From positions 1-47,500 of the forward strand of contig JAQTYQ010000005.1 of assembly GCA_028688225.1 (NCBI GenBank): DNA of 47,500 bases, read 5' to 3'. Shown piece by piece: positions 33,097 to 41,641 of this stretch. Both the position numbers and the translations under genes were made by a program. The notes under the pieces are model-generated. The model made no database searches. It saw only the letters and a list, made by a program, of their open reading frames with translations, and had not been told where the DNA came from. The DNA comes from Opitutaceae bacterium. GTDB lineage: Bacteria > Verrucomicrobiota > Verrucomicrobiia > Opitutales > Opitutaceae. The first letter of the stretch is position 1. The number at the start of each line of letters is the position of its first letter.

Positions 33097-33261
33097 CTAA
33101 TTCGACGTCAGGTGCCAGTGCCCGCAGAGCGGGCAGAGGTAGGCTTTGCGCCGGCGTTCGACCCCGGCCAGGAGCGCAGCGTCAAGGGCATCGCCCTGGC
33201 TGCGAAACTTCCGCTTGCGCGTGCACATGCGCTGTCGCTCTTCCTGCGTGGGTTTCTTCAT
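33097..33261 (-). CDS. Small zinc-ribbon-like protein
   Basis: Protein of 54 residues: a basic N-terminal half (MKKPTQEERQRMCTRKRKFRS) followed by YLCPLCGHWHLTS. C43, C46 and the two His at 48-50, with C13 as a possible further ligand, form a treble-clef or ribbon-like Zn site similar to small stand-alone proteins ending in CPxCxxWHLT. The start is ATG 33261; longer readings upstream have no such support. Function unknown. It is 53 bp downstream of parC on the same strand. Confidence 0.6.
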   Translation of the reverse strand: MKKPTQEERQRMCTRKRKFRSQGDALDAALLAGVERRRKAYLCPLCGHWHLTSN

Positions 33262-33314
33262 CGTTGCCTTTGATCTGCACCGGGCTGCATGGGCGCCGGC
33301 CCGTTCCGCGACAC

Positions 33315-35459
33315 TCACCCCGCGGTCAGCGTCAGATCCGCCCGTTTGACTTCCTTCACCGGCCATTTGGTGACGGTGAGACCCTTGGCGGAACGGTTGC
33401 TGATGGACACCCGGGTGAGGTCGAAGTCAAACTCGCGGACCCGGGCGCGGCTGCGGCCGTCGAGCGAAATGTGAAGCGTTTGCGGAAGGACCTTCTCGTT
33501 CGGGCTGACCTCGAGATACACCACCTTCGAGCCGGGCGTCTTCACCAGCGGGTAGAGCTTGTCGCGCGTGACACCGCCGATCTGGAACTTCTTGGCGAAG
33601 GCCTTCCCGGTGGCCTTGTCCTGGTAGACCATCGTGTAGAAGGCCTTGTCGCCGTCCTTGGGCAACACTGCGCAATGGAGGATGCCGGGGCCCAGGAAAA
33701 CCTTGTCCCCCACCCGGACCACCTTCATCGAACCGTCGGCCGTGATGCCGAGCACGTCGTCGAGGACGGAGCATTCCTGCACGAACTCGTGGTTGCGCCA
33801 GTTGAGGCCGATAAAACCCTCCTCGCGATTGACATAGAGCCGCTGGTTGGCCGAAACCACCTCCGCCGCGCTGATCTGTTCGATCTCGTCGTACTCGGTG
33901 CGGCGCTTGCGGCCCTTGCCGTACTTCTCGGCCAGGGTCTCAAACCACTGGATCGCATAGGGCGTGAGGTGCTTGAGGTGGTGCTTCACCTCCTTGATGC
34001 CATCCTCGATTTTCGCGATCTGCTCGTCGGCCTGGAAGCGGTTGTAGGCGGAGATACGCTTGATGCGAATCTCGGTCAGGCGGACCAGGTCTTCGTCGGT
34101 CACCGCGCGGCGTAGTTGTTTGACGAAGGGCTGCAGTCCCTCGCGGATCTCGGCGAGCACGCTCTCCCAAGTCTTCGATTTCTCGATGCGGCGGTAGATG
34201 CGTTCCTCGATGAAGATGCGTTCGAGCGAATCCCAGTGCCATTGCTGCTCCAGCTCGCCGAGCTTGATCTCGAGCTCCTGCTTCAGCAGCGCCCGCGTCT
34301 GGTCCACGCTGCGCTTGAGGATGTCGCGCACGCCGAGGAAGGCCGGCTTGTCGTTCTCGATGACGCACGCGGCGGGTGAGATCGAAACCTGGCAGTCGGT
34401 GAAGACGAAGAGCTGCTGGATGACCTGCTCGGGCTCGCCGCCTTGCGGGAGATGGATGAGGATCTCGACCCGGTCGGCGGTGTTGTCGTCGACATGCTTG
34501 ATCTTGATCCGCCCCTTGGCGTTGGCGGCGAGAATCGAGTCGATGAGCGACTCGGTCGTGGTGCCATAGGGAATCTCGGTGACGGCGAGCAGGTACTTGC
34601 TGCGGGATTCGATCCGCGCCCGGATCTTCACCTTGCCGCCGCGTTCGCCGTCGTTGTATTCGGAAAAATCGGCGATGCCGCCGGTGGGAAAATCAGGGTA
34701 GATGCGGAAGCTTTTCCCCTGAAGGTGGTTGACGGCGGCGCGGCAGAGGTCGTTGAAGTTGTGCGGCAGGATCTTGGTGGCGAGACCGACGGCGATGCCC
34801 TCGGCCCCCTCGGCGAGCACGAGCGGGAACTTGACCGACAGCGTGACCGGCTCCTTCGCACGGCCATCGTAGCTGAGCTGCCACCGGGTGGTCTTGGGGT
34901 TGAAGACGACCTCGCGGGCAAACGGGGTGAGGCGCGCCTCGATGTAGCGGGCGGCCGCAGCGCCGTCGCCGGTCAGGACGTTGCCGAAATTGCCCTGCGG
35001 CTCGATGAGCAGACCGCGCTGGGCCATGCCGACGAGCGCGGCCTCGATGGAGGCGTCCCCGTGCGGATGAAAACGCATGGTCGCGCCGACGACGTTGGCG
35101 ACCTTGTGGAAGCGGCCGTCGTCCATTTCCCACAGCGTGTGGAGAATGCGCCGCTGGACGGGCTTGAGGCCGTCGTCGATGTGAGGAACGGCGCGGTCGA
35201 GGATGACGTAGCTGGCGTAATCGAGGAACCAGTTGCGGTAGTGCTGCGCCAGGGGCGCGGCGGCGCCGTTGGCGCGCCGGCCCTTTGGGTTTTGGGTTTC
35301 GGGTTCTGGGTTCTGGGTTTCGGCCCCAGAGGTAGCCGCTCTGCTTCCAGCCCGGCTCGCCTTGGCGTTTGGAGCCTGGGGCTTGGAACTTTTTTCTGCC
35401 CCAGCGGGGCCGTTGAGCGGGAGTTCAATCTGCTTGGTGTCTTTTTTGCGTCTGGCCAT
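33315..35459 (-). CDS. parC: DNA topoisomerase IV subunit A (ParC/GyrA family)
   Basis: Type IIA topoisomerase cleavage subunit of 714 residues. The catalytic Arg-Tyr pair is in AAAARYIEARLTPF (Arg171-Tyr172). DGLKPVQRRILHTLWEM and the HPHGDASIEAALVGMAQ region with the quinolone-pocket Ser-equivalent are visible. The C-terminal part carries short beta-pinwheel-like repeats only. The N-terminus has an extra low-complexity linker (about 20-66) encoded by heptad repeats at 35284-35318 and 35367-35387. It lies 99 bp downstream of parE, so a parE-parC order. It resembles the Bacteroidetes/Verrucomicrobia type of ParC; whether it decatenates or supercoils is not decided by sequence. Confidence 0.88.
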   Translation of the reverse strand: MARRKKDTKQIELPLNGPAGAEKSSKPQAPNAKASRAGSRAATSGAETQNPEPETQNPKGRRANGAAAPLAQHYRNWFLDYASYVILDRAVPHIDDGLKPVQRRILHTLWEMDDGRFHKVANVVGATMRFHPHGDASIEAALVGMAQRGLLIEPQGNFGNVLTGDGAAAARYIEARLTPFAREVVFNPKTTRWQLSYDGRAKEPVTLSVKFPLVLAEGAEGIAVGLATKILPHNFNDLCRAAVNHLQGKSFRIYPDFPTGGIADFSEYNDGERGGKVKIRARIESRSKYLLAVTEIPYGTTTESLIDSILAANAKGRIKIKHVDDNTADRVEILIHLPQGGEPEQVIQQLFVFTDCQVSISPAACVIENDKPAFLGVRDILKRSVDQTRALLKQELEIKLGELEQQWHWDSLERIFIEERIYRRIEKSKTWESVLAEIREGLQPFVKQLRRAVTDEDLVRLTEIRIKRISAYNRFQADEQIAKIEDGIKEVKHHLKHLTPYAIQWFETLAEKYGKGRKRRTEYDEIEQISAAEVVSANQRLYVNREEGFIGLNWRNHEFVQECSVLDDVLGITADGSMKVVRVGDKVFLGPGILHCAVLPKDGDKAFYTMVYQDKATGKAFAKKFQIGGVTRDKLYPLVKTPGSKVVYLEVSPNEKVLPQTLHISLDGRSRARVREFDFDLTRVSISNRSAKGLTVTKWPVKEVKRADLTLTAG
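35284..35387. repeat. Two degenerate heptanucleotide arrays inside the parC 5' coding region
   Basis: Array 1, 35284-35318: TTTGGGT, TTTGGGT, TTCGGGT, TCTGGGT, TCTGGGT. Array 2, 35367-35387: GTTTGGA, GCCTGGG, GCTTGGA. A 7-bp unit changes codon phase each time, so each array gives a mixed Thr/Gln/Asn/Pro/Glu or Ser/Pro/Ala peptide in ParC. Confidence 0.75.
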
Positions 35460-35558
35460 CAGAGAAAGGATTTTTGAGGGGGAATCGCTATCTGCGCTGA
35501 TGGCTGCTGATTTCCGAAGCCATTCGCGCCGATCAGCAGAAATTAGCGGTTGAATGCT
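35460..35558. repeat. Short phrase repeat between parE and parC
   Basis: CTGCGCTGATGGCTGCTGAT and GCCGATCAGCAGAAATTAGC lie in this gap and pair partly with each other; the end AGCGGTTGAAT resembles AGCGGTTAAAT at 19038-19048. Confidence 0.5.
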
Positions 35559-37403
35559 TCAGGCTTCCACGAGGTCCTTTTCGACCCGGAGGTTGCCGAT
35601 GATGAACTCCTGGCGCTCGGGCGTGTTCTTGCCCATGTAGAAGGCGAGCAGCTTGTCGCTGTCGTGCAGGTGCGCCAGCGTCACGGGTTCGAGACGCATG
35701 GCTTCGCCGATGAAGTCCTTGAACTCACCGGCCGAAACCTCGCCGAGCCCTTTGAAACGCGTGATCTCGGCACCGGAGCCGAGCTTCGCCAACGCGGCCT
35801 GCTTCTCCGTCTCGGAGTAGCAGTAGATCGTCTCCTTTTTGTTGCGCACGCGGAAAAGCGGGGTCTCGAGGATGAAGAGGCGGCCGCCGGCGATGAGTTC
35901 GGGAAAGTACTGCAGGAAAAACGAGAGCAACAGCAACCGGATGTGCATGCCGTCGACGTCGGCATCGGTGGCGATGACGACACGGCCGTAGCGCAGGCCG
36001 TCGAGGCCCTCCTCGATGTTGAGCGCCGCCTGCAGGAGGTGGAACTCCTCGTTCTCGTAGATGACCTTTTTGGAGAGGCCGTAGGTGTTGAGCGGCTTGC
36101 CCTTGAGGGCGAAGACCGCCTGGGTCTGCACGTCGCGGCAGGCGGTGAGCGAACCGGAGGCGGAGTCGCCCTCGACGATGAAGAGTGTGCTGTCTTCGGC
36201 GCGCTCGTCCTTATCGCCGAGATGCAGGCGGCAGTCGCGCAGTTTGCGGTTGTGGAGCGAAGCCTTTTTCGCGCGTTCGCGGGCGAGGCTGCGGATGCCG
36301 GCCAGCTCCTTGCGCTCGCGCTCATTCTCCTCGAGTTTGCGCTTCAGCGCCTCGGCCGTCTCGCGGTTGCGGTGAAGCCAGGCATCGAGCTGCTGCTGGA
36401 CGAAGGTGCCGACAAACTGGCGGATAGGCGGACCGCCGGGGCCGAGGTCGGCCGAGCCAAGCTTGGTCTTGGTCTGCGATTCGAACACCGGTTCGATGAC
36501 ACGGATGGCCACGGCAGCGATGATCGACTGGCGCACGTCCGCGGCGTCGTAATCCTTCTTGTAGAAGTTGCGCAGCACCTCGACCACGGCCTCGCGGAAG
36601 GCCTGCTGGTGGGTGCCGCCCATCGTGGTGTGCTGGCCGTTGACGAAGGAATAGTACTCCTCGCCGTAGTGCGCACCGTGGGTGAAGGCGATCTCGATGT
36701 CCTCCCCCTCGAGGTGGATGATCGGATAGAGGATGTCGCCGCTAAGATTTTTTTCGAGGAGGTCCTTGAGGCCGTGCTCGGACCGGAACGGCCTGCCGTT
36801 GAAGGTAAGGGTGAGCCCGCGGTTGAGGAAGGCATATTTCCAGAGCAGATCCTCGACATACTCGGCACGGAACCGGAAATCCGCACCGAACAGTGTTTCG
36901 TCGGGTGTAAACTCGACGATGGTGCCATTGCGCTCGCCGGTGCGCGCAACCTTGTGGTCCTGCTTCAGCTTGCCCCGGGTGAACTCGACGACCTTGGTCT
37001 GTCCGTCGCGCACAGCCTGCACCCGGTAGGCAGCCGACAGCGCATTGACCGCCTTCTGGCCGATGCCGTTGAGGCCGACGGCCTTTTTGAACGTCTCGGA
37101 ATCGTACTTGGCACCAGTGTTGATGACCGACACGCATTCCAGAACCTTGCCCAGCGGGATGCCGCGACCGTAGTCGCGCACACGCATGGCGCGCTCGGTG
37201 AGATCGACCTCGATCTTTTTGCCGTAGCCCATTGTGAACTCGTCGACGGCGTTGTCGATGGTCTCCTTGAGCAGCACGTAGATGCCATCCTCGGCGTGGC
37301 CGCCACTGCCGAGACGCCCGATGTACATCCCCGGACGCAGCCGGATGTGCTCGGTCGAGGAGAGGGTTTTGATGCTGGCTTCGGTGTAATTGTGATTGGC
37401 CAT
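35559..37403 (-). CDS. parE: DNA topoisomerase IV subunit B (ParE/GyrB family)
   Basis: ATPase subunit of 614 residues. GHKL ATPase marks: [10 protein letters not shown] with the catalytic Glu region, [10 protein letters not shown], and [14 protein letters not shown]. The TOPRIM domain has [13 protein letters not shown] (catalytic Glu) and [17 protein letters not shown] (metal-binding acids). Start ATG 37403 ([14 protein letters not shown]); a 45-residue extension upstream lacks family similarity. It is the first gene of the parE-parC pair and diverges from the VOC gene 118 bp away. Length is near that of ParE rather than full GyrB. Confidence 0.9.
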   Translation of the reverse strand: MANHNYTEASIKTLSSTEHIRLRPGMYIGRLGSGGHAEDGIYVLLKETIDNAVDEFTMGYGKKIEVDLTERAMRVRDYGRGIPLGKVLECVSVINTGAKYDSETFKKAVGLNGIGQKAVNALSAAYRVQAVRDGQTKVVEFTRGKLKQDHKVARTGERNGTIVEFTPDETLFGADFRFRAEYVEDLLWKYAFLNRGLTLTFNGRPFRSEHGLKDLLEKNLSGDILYPIIHLEGEDIEIAFTHGAHYGEEYYSFVNGQHTTMGGTHQQAFREAVVEVLRNFYKKDYDAADVRQSIIAAVAIRVIEPVFESQTKTKLGSADLGPGGPPIRQFVGTFVQQQLDAWLHRNRETAEALKRKLEENERERKELAGIRSLARERAKKASLHNRKLRDCRLHLGDKDERAEDSTLFIVEGDSASGSLTACRDVQTQAVFALKGKPLNTYGLSKKVIYENEEFHLLQAALNIEEGLDGLRYGRVVIATDADVDGMHIRLLLLSFFLQYFPELIAGGRLFILETPLFRVRNKKETIYCYSETEKQAALAKLGSGAEITRFKGLGEVSAGEFKDFIGEAMRLEPVTLAHLHDSDKLLAFYMGKNTPERQEFIIGNLRVEKDLVEA

Positions 37404-37521
37404 GAGGTGCGGTGTCGGGAAAAACAGAGGGCGGGCGGCAGGCGGTGACAAGCGCAATCCCCGTGCACGCCGCGGCAAATCCGTTGCTGACGACCGGAGC
37501 CGGAGCCGGCAATCTGGCCAC

Positions 37522-37896
37522 ATGCAACCGAAATTCACCGGGATGCCCTTTTTTGTCTACCCCGTCCGCGACATGGCCCGAAGCCGGGCTTTTTACGGCG
37601 GCGTGCTGGGCCTGACGGAGGGACACGGTTGGGAGGACAAATGGGTTGAGTACGATGTCGGCCCCGCCACCCTCGCGCTTTCCAGCATCATGGAAGGGAT
37701 GCAGCCGGGGGCGAAAGCCGGGGCGGCGGCGCTGGAGACCGACCAGTTCGAAGAGACCGTCGCCCACCTCAAGGCCCGCGGGGTGAAGTTCCTGCTCGAA
37801 CCGGTCGACACCGGCGTCTGCAAATTCGCGCGCTTTGAGGATCCCGACGGTAACCACCTGGTCTTGCACCGCCGGCACGCCGTAGCACAACCCTAG
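37522..37896 (+). CDS. VOC family protein (glyoxalase/bleomycin-resistance fold)
   Basis: Protein of 124 residues with one pair of beta-alpha-beta-beta-beta units: [23 protein letters not shown] at the N-terminus and [19 protein letters not shown] at the C-terminus with the typical metal-ligand Asp/Glu-region. The family covers isomerases, dioxygenases and resistance proteins, so substrate is open. The start at ATG 37522 follows the divergent promoter region shared with parE. The upstream in-frame sequence is antisense to parE and is ignored. Confidence 0.85.
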   Translation: MQPKFTGMPFFVYPVRDMARSRAFYGGVLGLTEGHGWEDKWVEYDVGPATLALSSIMEGMQPGAKAGAAALETDQFEETVAHLKARGVKFLLEPVDTGVCKFARFEDPDGNHLVLHRRHAVAQP

Positions 37897-37978
37897 CGCC
37901 AGCGGGAATAGATCCGGCGGGTGGATCTCCTACCCTTGGGTGTGGAGTAATCATGCTCCCACGGTTTGTCATTCCACC

Positions 37979-38629
37979 ATGTTCGATTTCCCTTTCTGCG
38001 CGCGTCGTGCCACCTCCGTCTGCCTCGCCCTCGTCCTTTTGCCGGCCCTGGCGATCTGGGCTCCGGTGCGCAGTCCCGCCGCCGATACCATCATGAAATC
38101 TCCCCAATCCGCTTCCGGTGCTGCCTGCACCATCGATGGTGATAAATCCGCCTGCGGCCTGCCCTCCCACGTCGTCATCGACATGAGCAAGGCCCGTGTG
38201 CAGCACACCGACGCGGAGTGGCGCGCCCTCCTCACGCCCGAACAGTACCGGGTGGCGCGCCAGCAGGGCACCGAGCCCCCTTTCCACAACGCGTACTGGA
38301 ATAGCCATGAAGACGGCGTCTATTTCTCTGTCTGCAGCGACACGCCGCTGTTCGACAGCCGCGACAAGTTCGACAGCGGCACGGGCTGGCCGAGCTTCAC
38401 GAAGCCGATCGAGCCGAAGTTCGTCGCCGCGGAGACGGACAGCAGCTACGGGATGATCCGCACGGAGGTGCACTGCTCCGTCGACGGCGCCCATCTCGGG
38501 CATGTTTTCGACGACGGTCCGACGCCCACCGGCCTGCGCTATTGCATCAATTCCGCCTCACTCCGCTTCATGCCGCGCAAGCAATACGAAGCCTGGGTGC
38601 AAAAAAGCAGCGCGACCGTGGGGCCGTAA
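37979..38629 (+). CDS. msrB: Periplasmic peptide-methionine (R)-S-oxide reductase MsrB, without Zn site
   Basis: Protein of 216 residues. A signal peptide-like N-terminus (about 1-35, with [15 protein letters not shown]) is followed by a full MsrB domain: [48 protein letters not shown]. The catalytic Cys is C189. The two CxxC Zn motifs common in MsrB are each reduced to one Cys (C119 in VCSDTPLF and C166 in [10 protein letters not shown]), so it probably lacks structural Zn. Thioredoxin-like reduction may come from a DsbD-like path. It repairs oxidised methionine in exported proteins. It may be cotranscribed with the DsbA-like gene 97 bp downstream. Confidence 0.9.
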   Translation: MFDFPFCARRATSVCLALVLLPALAIWAPVRSPAADTIMKSPQSASGAACTIDGDKSACGLPSHVVIDMSKARVQHTDAEWRALLTPEQYRVARQQGTEPPFHNAYWNSHEDGVYFSVCSDTPLFDSRDKFDSGTGWPSFTKPIEPKFVAAETDSSYGMIRTEVHCSVDGAHLGHVFDDGPTPTGLRYCINSASLRFMPRKQYEAWVQKSSATVGP

Positions 38630-38726
38630 GCCTGCCCTATGGGCTGCCTGGCAGCGCGCACGGCGGTGCCCGGGTGACGTGCGCGCGCCGGTTGACGCAG
38701 GAGACGATCTGCATTGAATTCCCCGC

Positions 38727-39392
38727 ATGGCCGACGTCACCCTCACCTACTTCGTCGAGATCTTTTCCTCCTGGTGTCTCTGGGCCGAGCCGGCCTGGAC
38801 CGAGATCAAGGCGCGCTACGCCGGACGCGTGCGGCTTGAGTGGAAAATCGCGCTGATGAATCCCGCGGACTTCCCCTCATCCCGCGAGCAGTGTGACTGG
38901 TTTTATCGTCGCAGCGGCACGATCATGCGCTCGCCGTACATGCTGAATTCGGGCTGGGTGGAACCGGCCCGACCCGGCGGCTATGTCGCACCCAACCTGG
39001 TGGCGGAGGCCGGACGGGACTTCGGTTTCAACGACGACCGCTTGCGTCTGGCCCTCGCCCAAGCCGCGATGCGCGAAGGCCGCAAGATCGGCGGCATGGC
39101 TGAGGCGGTCGCCGTGGCCATCGCAGCCACCGGACTCGCTGCGGCCAAGCTGCGCGCCCGCGCCGAGTCTCCAGAAGTCAAGGCCCGGGTCGACGCCTCC
39201 ACCGCCGAGTTTCACGCCCACCAGATCACACAGCGCCCGGCGTTCGTGCTGACGGATGTAATCGGCGACAAGGCCGTGTTCTCGGGTCTGGTCCGGGCCG
39301 GGCCACTGGCCGCGGCCATCGAGTCCATGCTGGACGACACCGCCGCCTATGCCGCCCACGCCGCCCATTTCGGCAAGCCGCCGGCCAGGTGA
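38727..39392 (+). CDS. DsbA-like thioredoxin-fold protein
   Basis: Protein of 221 residues of the DsbA/2-hydroxychromene-2-carboxylate isomerase fold: the first strand TLTYFVEIFSSWCLWAEPAW has a single Cys (C17) with no partner at the CxxC position (W19-A20), a long helical insert (about 60-150), then ITQRPAFVLTDVIGDKAVFSG, which contains the cis-Pro motif RPAF. Lack of a second Cys speaks against a disulfide oxidase and for an FrnE/isomerase-like or glutathione-linked role. No signal peptide. The start is ATG 38727. Confidence 0.75.
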   Translation: MADVTLTYFVEIFSSWCLWAEPAWTEIKARYAGRVRLEWKIALMNPADFPSSREQCDWFYRRSGTIMRSPYMLNSGWVEPARPGGYVAPNLVAEAGRDFGFNDDRLRLALAQAAMREGRKIGGMAEAVAVAIAATGLAAAKLRARAESPEVKARVDASTAEFHAHQITQRPAFVLTDVIGDKAVFSGLVRAGPLAAAIESMLDDTAAYAAHAAHFGKPPAR

Positions 39393-39487
39393 AAATCCAG
39401 GCCCGCCAACCCGGGCCCGCGGGGAAAATGCGACGGGGCGCTTGCCCGCGTGCAAGATCAGGGTATTGCTAACCGTCCAGCTCAACC

Positions 39488-40237
39488 ATGAGAAAACTCT
39501 TTCTCGCCCTCGGCATCGTGGCAGTGATCGCGGTGGGCGCCGTCGTGGTGCTCTCCTTCTTCCTTGGCTCGATCGTCAAGGCCGGCGTCAACAAGTTTGG
39601 CCCCGTCATCACCAAGACCAGGGTTGAGCTGGCGGGCGCCAGTATCTCCCCCCTCATCGGCGGCGGCACGATATCCGGACTGTTCATCGGCAATCCGCCG
39701 GGCTGGCAGTCGGACAAGGCCGTCTACCTCGGCCAGGCGAGCCTTTCGGTGGCACCCTTTTCCATTCTTGGCGATCACATCGTCATCGAGGAGATCGTCA
39801 TCGACCAGCCCGAGTTCGTCTACGAGACCAAGATCATCAGCAGCAACATCAAGGACCTGCTCAAGAACATCGAAGCCTCGACCAAGACGGGCGCGGGCGC
39901 TCCAGCCAGCGCCAAAGAAGGCAAGCCCATCAAATTCGAGGTCCGGCGGTTTCACCTGCAAAACGGCCGGGTGACCATCGGCGTGGGGCCGACGGCGGTC
40001 ACCGTGCCGATGCCTCCGATCACCTTGACCGATCTGGGCACCAAGGAGGGCGGCATCGCCGCCAGCCAGCTTGCGCTGGCGGTCATGAGCAATGTGCTGG
40101 ACCATGTGCTCACCACCGCGGCCGGCGCCGTCGCGAATGTCGGCAAATCCGCAGGCTCCGCCGCCACCGACGCCGCGGCCGCCGCAGCCAAAAAGGCCGG
40201 GGACGATCTCAAGAATTTCTTCGGCGGGAAGAAATAG
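39488..40237 (+). CDS. AsmA-like membrane-anchored hypothetical protein
   Basis: Protein of 249 residues. One N-terminal helix (about 4-28, LFLALGIVAVIAVGAVVVLSFFLGS) precedes a periplasmic beta-rich part with AsmA-like features (VELAGASISPLIGGGTISGLFIGNPPGW, LSVAPFSILGDHIVIEEIVIDQPEFVYE) and a small Ala/Lys-rich tail (SAATDAAAAAAKKAGDDLKNFFGG). AsmA-like proteins act in lipid transport or outer-membrane assembly; this is a short relative and its role is not known. It is preceded by AACC-ATG with no strong Shine-Dalgarno site and stands alone on this strand. Confidence 0.72.
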   Translation: MRKLFLALGIVAVIAVGAVVVLSFFLGSIVKAGVNKFGPVITKTRVELAGASISPLIGGGTISGLFIGNPPGWQSDKAVYLGQASLSVAPFSILGDHIVIEEIVIDQPEFVYETKIISSNIKDLLKNIEASTKTGAGAPASAKEGKPIKFEVRRFHLQNGRVTIGVGPTAVTVPMPPITLTDLGTKEGGIAASQLALAVMSNVLDHVLTTAAGAVANVGKSAGSAATDAAAAAAKKAGDDLKNFFGGKK

Positions 40238-40670
40238 TCTCCGGTGATGAGCCTGCAATGAGGGCTCTCCCAAGCACGCAACCAGCAATCCCTGCCTCGC
40301 GCTCCTCCGCGCCGCGGAGGGCGGTGCATACCACACCGCAACCTCACGAACGACAGTGATGATCAGTTTCCGTTTACCCCAGCCAGCAGTTCAAGCCAGC
40401 GCGCATGAAACCGTGGCCGGCGCCGGGGAGGGTTTTCGAGGCGCGCTTTTTTGCCACCGGCAGGCCAAACACCACGGCTGTGGAAAGCAGGAAGGGCACG
40501 ACTGAAGTTTTCATGGAGCTTAACCCTGGCTCCACAAGGAATACGCTCGCCCAGCTTGCTGCAAACCAGCCGGCGATTGGGTAGTGTCTCAGTTTGAATT
40601 TTCGGGTTGGGTGGAATCCGGCCCTTGCCGAGCATCCGTCGCAGAGCTGTTCGGCAAACGAGGTGCGCGA
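40238..40670. other. Gene-free segment with decayed sequence
   Basis: 433 bp with no intact gene. It holds the hydrolase remnant at 40374-40514 on the minus strand, a short inverted repeat around 40302-40321 (CTCCGCGCCGCGGAG), and the IS-end-like motif TAGTGTCTCAGTTTGA at 40582-40597. Confidence 0.5.
40374..40514 (-). pseudogene. Remnant of a secreted dienelactone-hydrolase-like gene (large internal deletion)
   Basis: A 46-codon reading with an ATG at 40514 and TAA at 40374. The N-terminal 21 residues look like a signal peptide (MKTSVVPFLLSTAVVFGLPV). The end, KTLPGAGHGFMR, resembles the C-terminal catalytic-His segment of dienelactone hydrolases (GAGHGF). The roughly 200 residues that should lie between are missing, so this looks like an in-frame deletion relic. 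Recognition rests on a short motif and is uncertain. Confidence 0.4.
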
Positions 40671-41509
40671 TCACAGCCGGCGCCGCGCAATGTAGAGGCT
40701 GGTGATCATGTTGCGGGTCACGCGGCCGTGGAACTCGTCGCGGGCGACGCGGCCCAACTCGGCAAGGACGGCCCCGCGATCTTGGCGGATGTTGATATTC
40801 GAATAGGTCGCATAGAGGGCGACGGTTTGATCAGGGTCGAGTACGAGCGGCCAGGCGCTGGTTCGGTACTCGACGGCATCGAATGCGCGGGTTCGTTCCA
40901 GCGCCGCCAGACGGGCCTCGGCGTCCAGAGCGAACGGTATGTCGCCAGCGCCCGCCGAGGGACTCGACGGGCCGTTGAGCAGCATCTTGGTCGCTTCGTG
41001 GAAGGGATCGGGGCGATTTCGGTCGCCGAATACGTTCCAGAGCATTGCCCACCAACCGCCCGGCCGGAGCAGCTTAGCCACCTTGATCAGAGTCAAGTCC
41101 TCGTTCAGCCAATGGAAAGCGGTGGCACTGACGCCGAGATCAAAGCCAGCCTCGTGCAAGATGACGTCCTCAAACGGTGAGATGATCACCGTGAGCGCCT
41201 CGTCCCGGACGGTCCTTCGAAGGAAGGTTGCCAGGCGAGAATCGGGCTCGACGGCAACCAAGGGGTTCGCACCAAGATCAAGTAAGCGACGAGTCGCCGT
41301 CCCCGTTCCCGCTCCAATCTCGAATCCGTCCCCGTTCCCGCTCCAATCTCGAATGTAGCCGCATCCTGCGCGAGACCGCACCGCTCGCATAGAATCTCAA
41401 AGACCCAGTCGGGATAAGCCGGGCGGGCGGCGTGATAGCCGCCAGGATCAACCCCGAAGGCCTGGCGGCCGAATTTTCGGTCGATGGAAGATCCCTTCAT
41501 TCGAAGCAC
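40671..41509 (-). pseudogene. SAM-dependent methyltransferase, broken by a 29-bp tandem duplication
   Basis: Two overlapping frames make one class I methyltransferase. The N-terminal frame (from ATG 41509, or ATG 41500) runs GSSIDRKFGRQAFGVDPGGY through FEIGAGTGT, the SAM-binding glycine motif. The C-terminal frame continues with ATRRLLDLG, VAVEPDSRLATFL, and SATAFHWLNEDLTL, to the stop at 40671. Exactly at the GAGTGT motif a 29-bp unit is present twice in tandem (41297-41325 and 41326-41354). Because 29 is not a multiple of three, the frame is lost; removal of one copy restores a continuous protein of about 270 residues. It is either a recent mutation, a reversible switch, or an assembly error. 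Confidence 0.8.
41297..41354. repeat. Perfect 29-bp tandem direct duplication
   Basis: Two identical 29-bp copies (41297-41325 and 41326-41354) lie inside the methyltransferase coding sequence and cause its frameshift. No mismatch separates the copies. Confidence 0.9.
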
Positions 41510-41641
41510 CTTGGCTTACGCAGCATGCTGGTCTACGACCGCCGCCTACCGCGGGGGCCGGTTTGCATCGGGAGCCGAAATTTAAACTGCGACATTACCG
41601 GCGATTGGGCACCTGGAGCGATCGCGCTAACAATACCCGGC

